Origin: Ascidia mentula
Taxonomy: Eukaryota; Chordata; Ascidiacea; Phlebobranchia; Ascidiidae
Direction: 5' to 3'
DNA length: 64,000 bases
Assembly (NCBI GenBank): GCA_947561715.1
Contig: OX387204.1
Coordinates: forward strand, 9,057,001-9,121,000
Shown here: positions 48,501 to 59,844 of the stretch, in pieces
Layout of the letters: each line of letters begins with the position of its first letter
Position numbering within the stretch: position 1 is the stretch's first letter
Notes under the pieces: generated by a model
What the model saw: the letters and a program-made list of their open reading frames with translations, nothing else
What the model was told of the DNA's origin: nothing
The model's database searches: none
Program-made: the position numbers and the translations under genes

Positions 48501-50936
48501 TATCCCTGGACCTTTCAAGCTTTTCCCATACCTTGCAACTGATCGAATGCTCCCAACTGACGCCCAATTTATTGGTGGGCGTTTTCTCTCAGAATTTTTG
48601 CTTCAAAATGTTGGTTTAGGTATTATCAATTGTCAAGTTAAAATTGTTTGGTATTTGAAGTGGGCTTGTGTGTTATGTAACACTGTTTCTAATTTTACAT
48701 TATCATTAGCAATACGCAGTAAATATGCAATATTTATATTTTCTTGTTATGATTAGTTATTTATTTTTGATTGAACTTCCAACCCAGGATCAACAAATGG
48801 TTTTCGTCCCATCGGAGAGGGAATTGGAGGAACAGGAAAAGTTTACCAATCTTCCCTGGGTGGGAATTTTCCCCGCGAACAATTTACCATCGTAATGCTG
48901 ACGTACGAACGGGAGGAAGTGTTAATGCAGGCAATAGAGCGTCTCATCGGCCTCCCGCATTTAAACAAGGTAAATGGCATAATTACTAAAACATATGTAG
49001 GAATTCAAAAATATTCACACAAAACTGATTTCCTTTGTAATTTTTTGTGGTTTCGTTTTCTTTACCCAAGCAAAATCGTTATCAGTTGGCCACAGGTGCC
49101 ACCTCAACAGTCGCTGTGATGTTTTGTCTTGTATCCTGTTTGTATAAAGTAGAATGGCCCGACCCACACACCAAACATAAAACCTTGGTAGTAAACCAAT
49201 TATAAAAAGAAAAGGTGGCATTGGACTACGATACCATAACCAAACCATCAAAAACTCTACCAATCTAAAGTGTAACATTCTTACTCACAGGTTGTGATTG
49301 TTTGGAATTCACCCAAACCTCCAAATGACGACCTCCGGTGGCCAAAGATTGATGTCGAAGTAGCGGTGGTTCACCCAAACCGCAACAGCCTGAACAATCG
49401 CTTCGTGCCATGGGATGAGATTCAAACAGAGTGTGTGCTTTCTATTGACGATGACGCACATCTACGTCATGACGAGATGTTGTTTGGTTTCAGGTTGGTT
49501 GTTTGTGGTTGGGAGAGAATTTTTACTTTTCACCGGACATTGACTTTTTACGTCCTTTGCACTCATTGTTGGAGGGACTTACTTTTGGGTTACGGGGCAC
49601 AGAATACAGGGAGTCAGTTATATTCGCACTGGTGATTAACACAGTTGTGTTTTAAACGTTGGCATAACAACCATCAATCAAATTCTTTGCTTAGGCATAA
49701 AAATGTTGTGCAAAGATTGAACAACATTTGCATAGCTGTAGTATTAGCAGGAGGCTAATTCACTTTTCATAGAACTGGTATTTACAGCAACTTGACGCAA
49801 ACTATGCGGAAATCAATTGGCGCTTCCACCACCAATTTTATTGTAATTACTGCAGTTTGTAATGTTGAAAACTTAATGCAGGATAAATATCTGCGATGAA
49901 ATTTGATATAAAAACAAAAGTTCTGACGGTAAAACCAATTTGTTTTAGAGTGTGGCGACAACATCGAGATCGTATTGTCGGATTTCCTGGTCGTTTTCAT
50001 GCTTGGGATGCAAGCAGTGGTTCGTGGAACTACAACTCCAACCATACATGCGAACTTTCAATGGTTCTTACGGGTGCCGCCTTTTTTCACAAGGTAGAAT
50101 TTTTATCACTGCTTTTCTTTTGTGAAATTACTTGCTAGTTATTCCCCTAAAGTAAGTTGTACCTCGGTGAACTCGAATTTTAGGTGTTGTTTGGTGTAAT
50201 GTTGGTAAGTATTGGTACTTCATCAAATACCAACTTTCTCCTTTACTAACATGTGATGTTAGTTCCTACTGTGAAACTGTGCATTGTTGTATTTACATGC
50301 ACTAACATTCTAATTTTTGACCGTGGCTACTTTGCATAAAATTTACATACATTCAGTACTACATGTACCTGTATACCCACTGGATGCCCGCTGCCATTCG
50401 AGAGACGGTTGACGAATACATGAATTGTGAAGATATCGCAATTAATTTTCTCGTCTCCCATATAACAAGACAACCTCCAGTTAAGGTGATTGTTTTGGTT
50501 GCATATCCTTAAATTTTAAAACGCATTGATGGTTTAAAGTTGTTTTTGCATTTATGTAATCTAACGCTTTCGGTATAAATTGCAAGTTAAGGGCAAACTT
50601 ACTATTTTTTTGCAAAAAAGACTTAAATGTTGTAAATCTGTTCACGCGCAACAACAATTACTTTTACTCAATATATTTGGAATAAATAATCATCAAAAAC
50701 CCTAAACTTCAGTAAAATCTGTTTAGGTGACATCAAGGTGGACGTTCCGGTGTCCCGGATGTCCAGTGGCTTTATCTCAGTCTCAGGAACATTTCGACGA
50801 GCGACATAAATGTATCAACAAGTTCGTAAAGATATTTGGCTACATGCCACTCATCTTCACCCAAATACGCGCCGACTCAATTCTCTTTAAAACGCGACTT
50901 CCTCACGACAAACAGAAATGTTTTAAGTTCATTTGA
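42558..50936 (+). CDS. EXTL3: exostosin-like 3 type glycosyltransferase (type II Golgi/ER membrane protein)
   Basis: Nineteen exons join in phase to 962 residues. Their ends are 42558-42649, 42754-42897, 43215-43311, 43953-44051, 44213-44322, 44482-44573, 44657-44797, 44897-45136, 45732-45835, 45894-45981, 46075-46222, 46747-46984, 47989-48176, 48336-48574, 48788-48969, 49291-49493, 49949-50093, 50357-50485 and 50727-50936. The order is a short cytosolic N-terminus, a signal anchor ([15 protein letters not shown]), a coiled-coil stem, an exostosin domain ([28 protein letters not shown]) and a C-terminal GT64 domain. GT64 shows [14 protein letters not shown], the DDD metal site at 787-789 ([13 protein letters not shown]), [11 protein letters not shown] and the end [14 protein letters not shown], nearly identical to vertebrate EXTL3. 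The enzyme starts heparan sulfate chains by adding GlcNAc to the linkage tetrasaccharide. The exon 10 donor has two in-phase choices. Confidence 0.96.
43837..43889 (+). ncRNA. type I hammerhead self-cleaving ribozyme in an EXTL3 intron
   Basis: Stem I strand AGCTACA (43837-43843); core CTGATGA (43844-43850); stem II GACC-TTTGA-GGTC (43851-43863); core GAAA (43864-43867); stem III ACAG (43867-43870) with CTGT (43878-43881) around the loop TGGCCAT; cleavage C at 43882; second stem I strand TGCAGCT (43883-43889), pairing with AGCTACA at six of seven positions. All invariant hammerhead nucleotides are in place. It lies in the sense orientation in intron 3 (43312-43952), 64 bases upstream of exon 4. 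The core and stem II are nearly identical to the minus-strand copy at 29722-29777, so both belong to one repeat family. Confidence 0.85.
46381..46513. repeat. fold-back repeat with an inner hairpin, EXTL3 intron 11
   Basis: Outer arms GAATAAC...GAAAGCCA (46381-46404) and TGGCTTTC...GTTATTATTC (46490-46511) are imperfectly inverted. Inside, CATCAGTA (46461-46468) and TACTGATG (46478-46485) are perfect inverted copies with a nine-base loop. It is probably a MITE-like insertion. On the minus strand it carries a CTGATGA...GAAAC pair recalling a hammerhead core, but stem II is poor. Confidence 0.4.
47080..47260. repeat. cluster of CCACC/GGTGG fold-back hairpins, EXTL3 intron 12
   Basis: Two near-perfect hairpins lie close together: CCACC-TTTTTT-GGTGG (47107-47122) and CCACC-TAAATTT-GGTGG (47183-47199). 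Further CCACC and GGTGG words lie between and after them (CCACCTTTAGGGTG, CACCTTTTTATGTTGGTGG). The arrangement suggests a small fold-back transposable element inserted in the long intron 46985-47988. No target duplication was identified. Confidence 0.42.
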
Positions 50937-52588
50937 TAATTTCTACCTTTAGGTGCAAAAATGCGAAAATGTTTATTTTGAGCTGTGTTGCTTTTTAAGT
51001 TCGAGCGATTTTTAAAGAAGATAAAACATTTGCAGATTGTATCGATTTTAAGTGACACTGTCTCTTCGTAAGCTTCTTTCCACTCGAATATTGTTTTGTG
51101 AATGGATTGTTGGGAGTTCATATTGATTTACCCCGTTTCGGCGTCATATGAATGGGTGAAATGGTTGGGTTTGTTCATTCTGTTGCTTTAACCTTATTTG
51201 AATAATCAAATGCAATTTGTTCCTTGTGTCAACGCCACCACAGCAACTTTGTGCTTTTCCAACAAACAATGTTGTTATTGGATTCTGTATCACGTTACTC
51301 TACGTTTATTTATCCAGTTATTTACCAAATCAATGTCTTAGTTGTTGCTGATTGATGGTGGGAAGGAAATGTCTCGCAACACCTGTGTTGTTTTGCGCTT
51401 TTGCAAAATTTGCTGTTGAGAAAGTTTGTTTGTTTTTGGAAACAACTCTACCCTAAATGCAAAAGTTGCGCCAAAAGCTTTGTGTTTTTGTCATTGATAT
51501 TGTTGACTCTTGAAATATCAAATTGCAAGTGTTTCTTTTGATGCCGGGCATCGTGGAACTTGTATCTTGAGTGTTTTCTTTTTGTAAAAGTTTCAATTTA
51601 TGTGTCTCAACCTTTTCACTGTGCCAGACAATTAACGCAACAGCCCCTGCCCATCTCACTTACCACAGTATTACGTTTCAGCATACATAACGCGTGGTTT
51701 CGAAACGTTGCGAAACAGTGCTCTTGCCATTGATCACAGATTTTCGTTTCATGAGCAGCTGCTTCGCCCGTTGCGCATTTTCTTTTTTATATGTTTAGCG
51801 CAAACTTTTCATCCATACTTGTGATTATTATTATTATTATTAAACTAAGAAAAATCAGTTTGTTTTGTGTTTAATGAAGTTAAGATGAATTATCAACAAG
51901 GCAGGTAGCTACAGTTTTTGTTCAGTTCACGTGCACAGTTACAAGCATATTGTGACCAATATCACACAAGACAACCAAAAGGTAATCCTGGCACTGAAAA
52001 GTATATGTGATTTCAATTTGCTGGCCTGCTACGTTTTTCAGCGTTCCATCATAGTTTGTTTGGCCACACCAACTTCCGCGTTGTTTCAAACATTTTAGGA
52101 TGGAAGCGTTTTGGAGCATTGTGTTAGCTCCAGTGTGAAACTACCACAGAGCCAAAGCGCAAAGGCTTCATTCGTTGAAGGTCTTTTCAGTAACCTGGTT
52201 GCTATGCGTGAAGCGTTGCTTGTTCGTGTTAACCGAGAGGGGTAAAGGGACGTCTTGTCGCATGTAAACAGTGTTGGGCGATAGTCTGGCCGACGCAGCG
52301 CCGTGACGACTTTCCGCTAAACAGGAGGAAGTCGATGTTTTTTCGTATGAGCGATGAAATGACTAGTAGACTGCTGGTATTACTTATATGATGATAACAA
52401 TTACTTACAGGTATAAGCAGCTCATGAACGCTCTTGCTGCAATACTACGGTGTAACGTAACTGATATAAGCGCAACTGTTACACGAATTGTTGCTTGCAT
52501 TTACTTAAGTAATTTTACAGGTGTTAGTTTTGTCTTAGAGCTGTATGTGGAACTAATACGTGATGTTCATGTTTTTCATCTGAACACT
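50937..52588. other. 1.65 kb intergenic region
   Basis: It contains the EXTL3 3' untranslated region and the 5' leader of the next gene. There is no AATAAA close to the EXTL3 stop. An (ATT)n microsatellite lies at 51824-51842. A plausible acceptor (AAGTAATTTTACAG) near 52520 may belong to a 5' leader intron of the next gene. No coding sequence is supported. Confidence 0.45.
51824..51842 (+). repeat. (ATT)n microsatellite
   Basis: Six uninterrupted ATT units are visible in the intergenic region. Confidence 0.8.
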
Positions 52589-54124
52589 ATGGATGAAAAA
52601 ACGACACTTACTGGATCGTACGAGCCGTCTTATCCTGTTGAATATTCCTCAGGTCGAGGTTTGTCCGGTCCGAACTCTTGTGTTACACACGATGGTTCAT
52701 CAGACGAAGAAAACGGAAGATCATCAGACAGCGATACAGAGAAAAATCAAGGAAAAGAAGACGAACCAGACCAAAATTTGGAGCCTTGGCGAGTTGGCAT
52801 TAAACTTTCAGATGGTCCAGATGATATGGTTGATGACGAAGACTCGGACTCGGATGATCACAGTTCGCCCGATGCCGAATTGACAGAGGTTTTTGATTAC
52901 TATTCGGATATGTTTCGACAGGCACACGAAGGTGATTCTGATAGCGACAGTGACGTCGATTTTGTTAGTTATGACGAAATGGTGACCCCGCCGCCAGCCC
53001 CGGAAATCGTGTTTGACGAGGTTGAATCACGTGAGAATTTAGTGTCAGCACTAGCAAAGAAGGACGGCGATTCTGCCAAAAACGGTTTAAGTCGCAAAAG
53101 CAAAACAGTAACTTTCAGAAATCCTATCTCAGAAGAAGATTACGATGCAGAAGTATCTTCTCAGGAACCAGACAATGACAAGCAACGGGAACCTGAATCT
53201 GCTGAAAAATCAGAAAAACCAATCACAATTGAAAACGAAATATTTTTATCTTCAGGTCAAGCGGTTAATCAGGTTATCGAAGTTTCCGCTATTCCCACTT
53301 CTATGGATTCTGCACCTATAAGTTTGTTTGAAGCACTTTCCTCCGTCCCACCACAAGCAGACGAAACATTTAAGTCTGAAGAGGTTGCATCCGTGTCACC
53401 TAAAGCACGACTTTCACCCAAACTTAAAAGAAGCTTCCAGAATGTGGAGAGCGAAGAGTTTGCAAATATCCTTAAAGCTTCGAAAAAGAGAAACCGGCCA
53501 TCTATTGAACATATTTTTAATTTGGAAAATGAAGAAAGGATTGATGCAGTCCCTGAAACTGTATCACAGACAATGTTAGGAAATACTGTGGAAAATGCCT
53601 CTCGTCTGGTGTTAGATGTTAGCGTCGTCGAGAACCAAACCGCAAAAGATACGAACACCGAGTCAACAAGGAACGAGTTTGATATCAATGATAAACAAAT
53701 AACTCCCGAAAACACTCCGCTAACACATGCTTTAGAGATCATACATCCTGATGCAATGGTTGATGCAAGGGGAAACGAATTTCCTGGCGATTTTGATGAT
53801 AGTTGTACAACTAATATTCTCGACGGTTTTGAAAACAAACAGGAAGAAAACAAACTTTTATCTAACGATGCGATGCAAGATCCCGTGGCTGCAGTCGAGG
53901 ATGTGATCGACCCGACAAAGATACAAAGTGTTTCCCGAAATGTGCAAGAATCTATTGCAGAAGCACAAGAAGCTGGCAAAGAAAAGTGTCTTCAAGCAGT
54001 TGAAAAGGCCGATGAGGCTGCAAGTAGTCACATAAGGAACGAATCGCCCTTTAAAGCGTTTGTGATACGAGCGCTAAGTGTTTTTATTTGCTGCTACACA
54101 ACACCATCCTCATACCTTTGGTAA
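52589..54124 (+). CDS. acidic disordered protein with PP1-docking-like motif and a cysteine-containing C-terminal hydrophobic segment
   Basis: Single coding exon, 511 residues from the ATG at 52589. An in-frame extension to 52388 exists but runs through an acceptor-like site and has non-coding character. The N-terminal half is rich in Asp, Glu and Ser (DEDSDSDDHSSPDAE, GDSDSDSDVDF). RKSKTVTFRNP near residue 172 contains KTVTF, matching the RVxF-type docking motif for protein phosphatase 1. A basic patch (KLKRSF, KASKKRNRPS) lies mid-protein. The C-terminus has an Ala/Glu/Lys helix (SIAEAQEAGKEK, LQAVEKADEAA) followed by FKAFVIRALSVFICCY, which could bind membrane or be palmitoylated. No named domain is recognised. 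A role as a PP1 regulatory or scaffold protein is inference. AATAAA at 54439. Confidence 0.75.
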   Translation: MDEKTTLTGSYEPSYPVEYSSGRGLSGPNSCVTHDGSSDEENGRSSDSDTEKNQGKEDEPDQNLEPWRVGIKLSDGPDDMVDDEDSDSDDHSSPDAELTEVFDYYSDMFRQAHEGDSDSDSDVDFVSYDEMVTPPPAPEIVFDEVESRENLVSALAKKDGDSAKNGLSRKSKTVTFRNPISEEDYDAEVSSQEPDNDKQREPESAEKSEKPITIENEIFLSSGQAVNQVIEVSAIPTSMDSAPISLFEALSSVPPQADETFKSEEVASVSPKARLSPKLKRSFQNVESEEFANILKASKKRNRPSIEHIFNLENEERIDAVPETVSQTMLGNTVENASRLVLDVSVVENQTAKDTNTESTRNEFDINDKQITPENTPLTHALEIIHPDAMVDARGNEFPGDFDDSCTTNILDGFENKQEENKLLSNDAMQDPVAAVEDVIDPTKIQSVSRNVQESIAEAQEAGKEKCLQAVEKADEAASSHIRNESPFKAFVIRALSVFICCYTTPSSYLW

Positions 54125-54438
54125 TTTAAGAATTCAGCTAGTAAACATATGAAGTGCTATACGTGATTGTAATTCATGCATTGTGCTAAGTTCCGTTACG
54201 CATGATATAAACATCGTGTCAGGTCTGACCACGATTTTTAATGTGCATTGAATGTCATATCGCATAGGCGTTGTTTCGTTGTTGCTTGTCATTTAACTAA
54301 CGAAGCGTACGGACTAGGACATTGTTGCTTATGATTATCTGCGGTAACAGGTATTGTTACTTTATTGTGCTGTATATTGGTTGTCCATGCTGCTGTATAT
54401 TGGTTGAAGAAAAAGTGCTATGCTTTTTGTTAGAACTA

Positions 54439-54444
54439 AATAAA
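54439..54444 (+). terminator. poly(A) signal AATAAA
   Basis: It lies 315 bases after the stop of the acidic protein gene. This separates that gene from the small helical protein gene downstream. An (AT)n run follows at 54477-54489. Confidence 0.5.
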
Positions 54445-54607
54445 TGCGAAATTTTGCTGAAAGTAGTGTGAAAGGCATATATATATATGCACTCTACAAG
54501 CAGTGACCCAAACCTTGACTGTTTTGACTATCCCATGACAAATTTCAGAGATTTGATCTTTTTATTGTCCAGGGGGATTATTAATAGAAGTAAAACCAAG
54601 TCTCAAT

Positions 54608-54826
54608 ATGTCAACTCAAGAACGAAAGTCTAGCGCCGCTGAAATTGAAAAAAAGATCGAAAATACATTTGACGAGCTTAAAGAAAAAGCGGAGGAAGCC
54701 GGTGAAAACCTGAAAGATACTGTAGAAGAAACTGCCGAAGAAGCTTCGGAGCGCATTAAAGAGGCAGCTGCCAAAGCTAAAAAGTCCACCATTTGGCACA
54801 AACTGTTTTCGTGCTGTAATTGCTAA
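54608..54826 (+). CDS. 72-residue Glu/Lys/Ala-rich helical protein with CCNC tail
   Basis: A single-exon ATG frame. Residues about 8-58 form a continuous amphipathic helix pattern (EIEKKIENTFDELKEKAEE, then AEEASERIKEAAAKAKK) with 11-residue-like periodicity, as in LEA-like, apolipoprotein-like or perilipin-like helices. The end, IWHKLFSCCNC, has three cysteines in the last four residues, with hydrophobic and basic residues just before, the usual setting for S-palmitoylation. There is no CaaX box, signal peptide or membrane span. It may be a peripheral membrane or lipid-surface peptide; this is inference. The upstream gene ends in a similar helix plus hydrophobic-CC segment, so the two may share ancestry or targeting. 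Confidence 0.7.
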   Translation: MSTQERKSSAAEIEKKIENTFDELKEKAEEAGENLKDTVEETAEEASERIKEAAAKAKKSTIWHKLFSCCNC

Positions 54827-54829
54827 ATT

Positions 54830-55706
54830 TGTGATGTTCATGTGTAAACAACTATATTATTCTCAAAGTTTTATCTACTTGTACATAAAACTATATGACT
54901 GCATATTTATGTAAGGATATAGCAACAATTAAATGTCCGACCCAAAGATGGTAATGTTTTTAATATTAAATCTGTTTTGCACATCTCCTCAAAACTTAGT
55001 TAGATCAAAGCTTTTGTTTTCTTATAGTTAACACTTACTTTTGGTGTTTAAAAAAAATTGCACATGAAAGCAAACAATCTTTTCGACAATCTTTATCTTG
55101 ATTTATGCACTACAAAGTTATTTTGAGTATCGTGTAAACATGGACGGATGCCAAAAAGGGTGCGGCTTGGTCCTGTGATTAACGCAATGCTGTGTGTTTT
55201 GTGAAACCATGTTTGTGTATCGTGTTGCAGCTTTGACCTTTGGGCAAAATTTAATGACAACGTTATGAATTACATGATGTCATGCATTACATTTTCTGCA
55301 AAAGGAACTTCGAGTGGTACTATATAACCCACAGCGTTTTATCTAAAAAATTGTTTTCACGTTTCAGGTTTATAGACGCGACAATACAAAAAGAGAAAGA
55401 AAAATAGAAACGCTAATTTAAAGAAAATGCGTATTTTAGTTATGCCTGTATATGTTTTAATACCTCGCCCTATAAAAAGTACTAAAAATGAAAATAATAG
55501 AAATAAAATTATTGTTATACTGGAGGAGAGAGCTGAATTATGCAGGATTGCAGCAGCGTAAATATAAAATAAAATACAACGCCGCGGACAACCAAGTACC
55601 AAGAAGAAGAAACAAACGTTGAGTTTTCAGGAAAGGTTTGAAAGACGTTTACCACCACGCAGACTTTAGAAATAACAATTAGTTTGAAAATCATCTGCGT
55701 ATATCA
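54830..55706. other. 0.9 kb intergenic region, promoter side of the sorting nexin gene
   Basis: AT-rich with no supported coding sequence. An 81-codon frame on the minus strand (55357-55602) is hydrophobic and low in complexity, and reads as chance. The 5' leader of the sorting nexin gene should lie near its right end. Confidence 0.4.
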
Positions 55707-58169
55707 ATGGTAAGTTGGTGTGTTTTATAGCTTACAGCAGTGTGTTCCCGTTTTTTTACATTTTCGGCAACACAACTCAAAACGAATGTGCATGGCAATT
55801 CTAAATCTGTTTTTATATTTAGTTGGAAACTCTAATCTGGTTTTACTAGAACTTAATTGAATACACTAGAAAGTGTCTTTATGGTAACAACATGTTATAT
55901 GCCTCTGGACATCAAACAAGTCAGCAGCTTGGGGTCCATTGACTTACTTTATATTGTTTACAGGCAGAGGAAAATGGCATTGTCCCATTTAAACCATTGT
56001 TCAGCAGTAAAGTTCCCAATGCTGCCAAAAATGGGGAAGTTGTAGAGTTTTTTATAGAAAGTAGAAAGGTATATCAATCAGAATTAAGCAATTTGAGTAT
56101 CTTATGACATATTGACTGTTTTCACTTGTACATATTCACAGTATGACAGTGAAAGAGCAACGGTGGTCATCAGAGTACATGATGATTTTGTTTGGCTGCT
56201 GCATTGTTTAAAGACACAAGGCAATGTATCAAGTGTAATAGTAAGCACATTTTGTTGTATGTAGACGTCGGCATAAAATCATTACTTATATTATGCTTCA
56301 TTACTAGTTTCCACCACTACCGCCACAACCTACCACTAGCCTTCAAGCTGCAGAAAAAAAAACAAAAAAGCAAGCTGGTGAAAAAGCAAGGATATTGGTT
56401 GGTGATGATTATGGTGACCATTGTCGTGCATATGAGAAGTTTCTTGAGCTCTGCACACAACACCCCCGGCTTGGTCATTCACATGTTCTGCATAACTTTA
56501 CATTTGAAAAAGATGTAAGCTCCAATCTGTATGTAAAATGCAACATTAACTAATTTTGTTTTCAATTTGGCAGCCACCAGCCAAAGTCAAGGTAAAAAGA
56601 AATATTTTTGAAGTGGTTACAAAAGCTGTGGATGATATTCGTCTTGCTAATTACAAAGATAATGATGAATCTTTTCAACAAATTCGAGTTAACAACAATG
56701 AAAACCTAAAAAACATGAAGGAAGCAGCTACCAAATTCCAGGCCATTATCAATGTAGAACACAGTAAGTGTAGTATGAACACAGTTGTGTAATAAATCAG
56801 CTTTGGTTTGACCTGGGATTTATGCACTGCAATGCAACGCTGGTATAATTATGTTTGTTTCTCTAGTTATGTTTTGGGGTTTCAATGTCAAAATATTTTG
56901 CATTATATAGTCGGCAATAACATATATATATACCATCAATTGTCAAACTATTATCAACACTAAATTTGTAGGGATTTCCAACACCTACAGAGATATTCAA
57001 GAATCTGTTAAATCTTTACCAACCAACGAAGGAAATACCACAAAAGCAAATATGTAAGTGACAAACATGGCACATGGTTAGCTAAAATGTTGGCCTTTTG
57101 AAATTAATTAAATCTAGTATATACTTATTGAATAGTTTTTATGTGTGTGTACAAAAAATATGCATCACTGCCATAATATGAAACACCAGATTTTGACGAT
57201 GTCAACAAATCCTCAATACAGGCTTTTCGAACTTTTCTGTGATGCACTTGAACATTCAACTGAGGAAGGTCATGTTATTGCTGTTAACCACCAACGCACA
57301 CTTGGAGCAACATTACAACTCTATGCTGGCTTTGCAAGAAGTGAACATGAAATGCTGCAGAAGAGAGTACAAAAAATGGTGGAGTTGGCAAATGCCAAAA
57401 AGGCATTTGAAAAAGCTAAACCAGCAAAAAAACAGCAGGTATTATCTGTAGAAATATGGAACACAATTTTGACAGATTTTATGTCTGAAATAGAGATTTT
57501 TGTTTGTATTTGCTAAATTCACCAAGTGTTTGTTTTAATGTCTTGTAACTACCATACTTATGTTTTCAATTGCAATGGATTTTCACCCTGTATCACAGGA
57601 AGTACTTTAAACTCATTGCCTTCACAGAAGTACTCAGTGCAATTGTGTGTTGTGTATATGTGTTATATTTACCTTTAAAATTCACATCATAAATATATAT
57701 TATGCTTCTCAGGTTGAAGAGATCATGAAAGAGTTGGAAAGGGAACTTAATGATATGACAGAGCTTGCGAAGCCTGAGCTTGAGAGACACAACCGACAGC
57801 GCCTGCTTACAGTGCAAAAAGCTCTTGTACAGCTCGCAGATTCGGAGGTAAATTGGTACAGTATTTTCTAAGTTTGGCTGTTGGATACAACATGTTCATT
57901 GAGTGAGTTATAAATGCAGGAGCAGGACAATTTATTGTTATGCATAAAGTTTATTCAATCACTCTCTGTTTTATGTCAACATAAGTATGTGTGGTAAAAT
58001 TTATGTACAAAAAATATGTTATGCAATGTTAACATATGTTTATTGCAAAAATATCTAATCACCTTCATCACTAAACTTATATTTTTTATTGTTTTAGATA
58101 AAAAATGCCAGAGATGGTTTAGCAGTTTATACCAAACTCTATTCTGAGGTGCAAAAAATGGATCTTTGA
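55707..58169 (+). CDS. SNX5/6-like: PX-BAR sorting nexin, SNX5/SNX6/SNX32 type
   Basis: Nine exons (55707-55709, 55964-56068, 56142-56240, 56308-56514, 56574-56763, 56972-57053, 57222-57438, 57713-57847, 58098-58169) join in phase to 369 residues. The first coding exon is only the ATG, followed by GTAAGT. The PX-like domain contains VVEFFIES, HDDFVWLLHCL and VIFPPLPPQPTTS. It has the family's long insertion with AYEKFLELCTQHPRLGHSHVLHNFT. The BAR domain covers exons 5-9 and ends in SEIKNARDGLAVYTKLYSEVQKM, matching the SNX5/6 end. These proteins dimerise with SNX1/2 in ESCPE-1/retromer-SNX coats, tubulating endosomes and recognising cargo through the PX insertion. At 369 residues it is somewhat shorter than vertebrate SNX5/6 (about 405), mostly at the N-terminus. 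AATAAA at 58323. Confidence 0.88.
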
Positions 58170-58322
58170 CACTTGGTCTTGAAGCAAAACTTTCCATTTG
58201 GACAAAATTTTTGTACTATGGCAGTCAGTGTTTCTAATTCATTGTGACAAGTTTTTTTTGATATTGCTGCACTCCAATAACTTTGCAATTGCTTCAACCA
58301 GTTTTGTAACATTTTTTCTCTA

Positions 58323-58328
58323 AATAAA
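58323..58328 (+). terminator. poly(A) signal AATAAA
   Basis: It lies 154 bases after the sorting nexin stop. Confidence 0.55.
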
Positions 58329-58329
58329 T

Positions 58330-59844
58330 CTTAAGTGTTAAATTGCACTGATCGTGTAAAACTTGCAAGTTGATCAGTTACTATTACACTTCATCTGTTA
58401 CATTTTCACGCCACAGATCAGTTTATTCACATTTTAAGTGCCTTTTTAGATATTCTACATTGATTTCAAACTAATAGCCAACTCTTACTATTTTTTAACG
58501 TAATCATGCATTTATCCTACAACCATTCAAAAAATTCAGCTATATATTCTTTGTATTTATGCCTGATTTAACAAACTATTTTATCTACTACCAAATGAGA
58601 TCATTCTTATGGCAGTTTTCTTTTTGTTTTTCACTGTTTTTTTGTTTCTGTGTGCCTTTAACCAGCATATTGATTTTCTGGTGAGTATGTTTGCAAGGAC
58701 GATTTGTTCCATGGTGCATGCTTTGATTGTATTTTGCATATGGGATAACTACCTTTACACCAGATTCTCTGATTTAACTTGTCCGGACCTAAAATTTGCT
58801 GCTTGTGGTCATTGATTTTCATGTGCAATAATGTTTGCCCAATACATCTCACAACATTGAAATTAGAGTTTGATTTTGGAGATCCTGTTTATCTTATTGA
58901 TATAAAATGAGATTTGCTTTCTTTAAATTTAAAGACCAAACACAATCCACCGAAACAGAAAAAAACTACAAAATTTGATCAAGGTGAAATAAAACTGCCA
59001 CCACCATCATATTGTTACATCATTTGGTCACGGTTATTTGCAGAACAGATGTTTTGGTTGACGGTGAAAAATTCCATTATTTTATCTCAACTTTTTATGT
59101 TGCTTGGGTACCACAAGATGGAGCCCCAGTTTGCATGTAAACTAAAACCAAATCAGAAAACAGCCAAATACAACGGATATTTCGTCGAGTCAAAGAACAC
59201 TATACAATAGTGTTTTATGGCCGAATTCACAATGCAACGTATAGGCAGTCTATCCTAATGTTTAAGAAAGCAGCCTATCGTGGACACAGTACAAGGTATA
59301 GTCTGTGTTTCCCAAAAAATGGTACGTGATGGAACTCAAGCACCTTTTGGTTGTTATAGAGGTCTAGTCCGTATTTCTCCACAAAAATTTATAGCCTAAT
59401 GTTTACAATTTAAAAAAAATGGTTACCTTATCCGCAAGTTTACGTGTCGCTTGCCATATATACTTTAGCTTCAGCTGGTACTGGAGCACGCATGTTTCCT
59501 AATTTGATTCCTCACACAACTAAAGTGCTGGCGGAACGAAGGATAGTTCTTTGAAACCAGATGTTTAATCCGTAGTCCGTCCGTTAGTAAATGTCAATGC
59601 ATATGCACATTGCAGGTCGGCTGCACAGACGAGTTTGTTCCCGCGCCCTTTTCTTTTCACTCGTAAGTGCAATGATTTTAATTAGTATATGTAAGCTATG
59701 TGTATTGTCGGTCTGTATTGTAGGTACGTCCCTGAAACCACTGTGAAGCGCCGCATCGTCAAAATAGGACAATAGTTCTAATATTCAAATGTTTTTTGTG
59801 TTTAGGACCATCTCCAAATTTCCAATTATTAAAAACATAGCACC
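58330..59844. other. 1.5 kb intergenic region between SNX and KDSR genes
   Basis: AT-rich. The frames at 58609-58815 and 58914-59210 are hydrophobic or Lys/Asn-rich and show no family resemblance or splice partners. No RNA gene or clear repeat is recognised. Confidence 0.45.

Noticed and set aside
53269..53979. 236-codon minus-strand frame
   Set aside because: It is the antisense shadow of the acidic protein gene. Its Ser/Cys-rich translation mirrors Glu/Ala/Thr codons on the sense strand.
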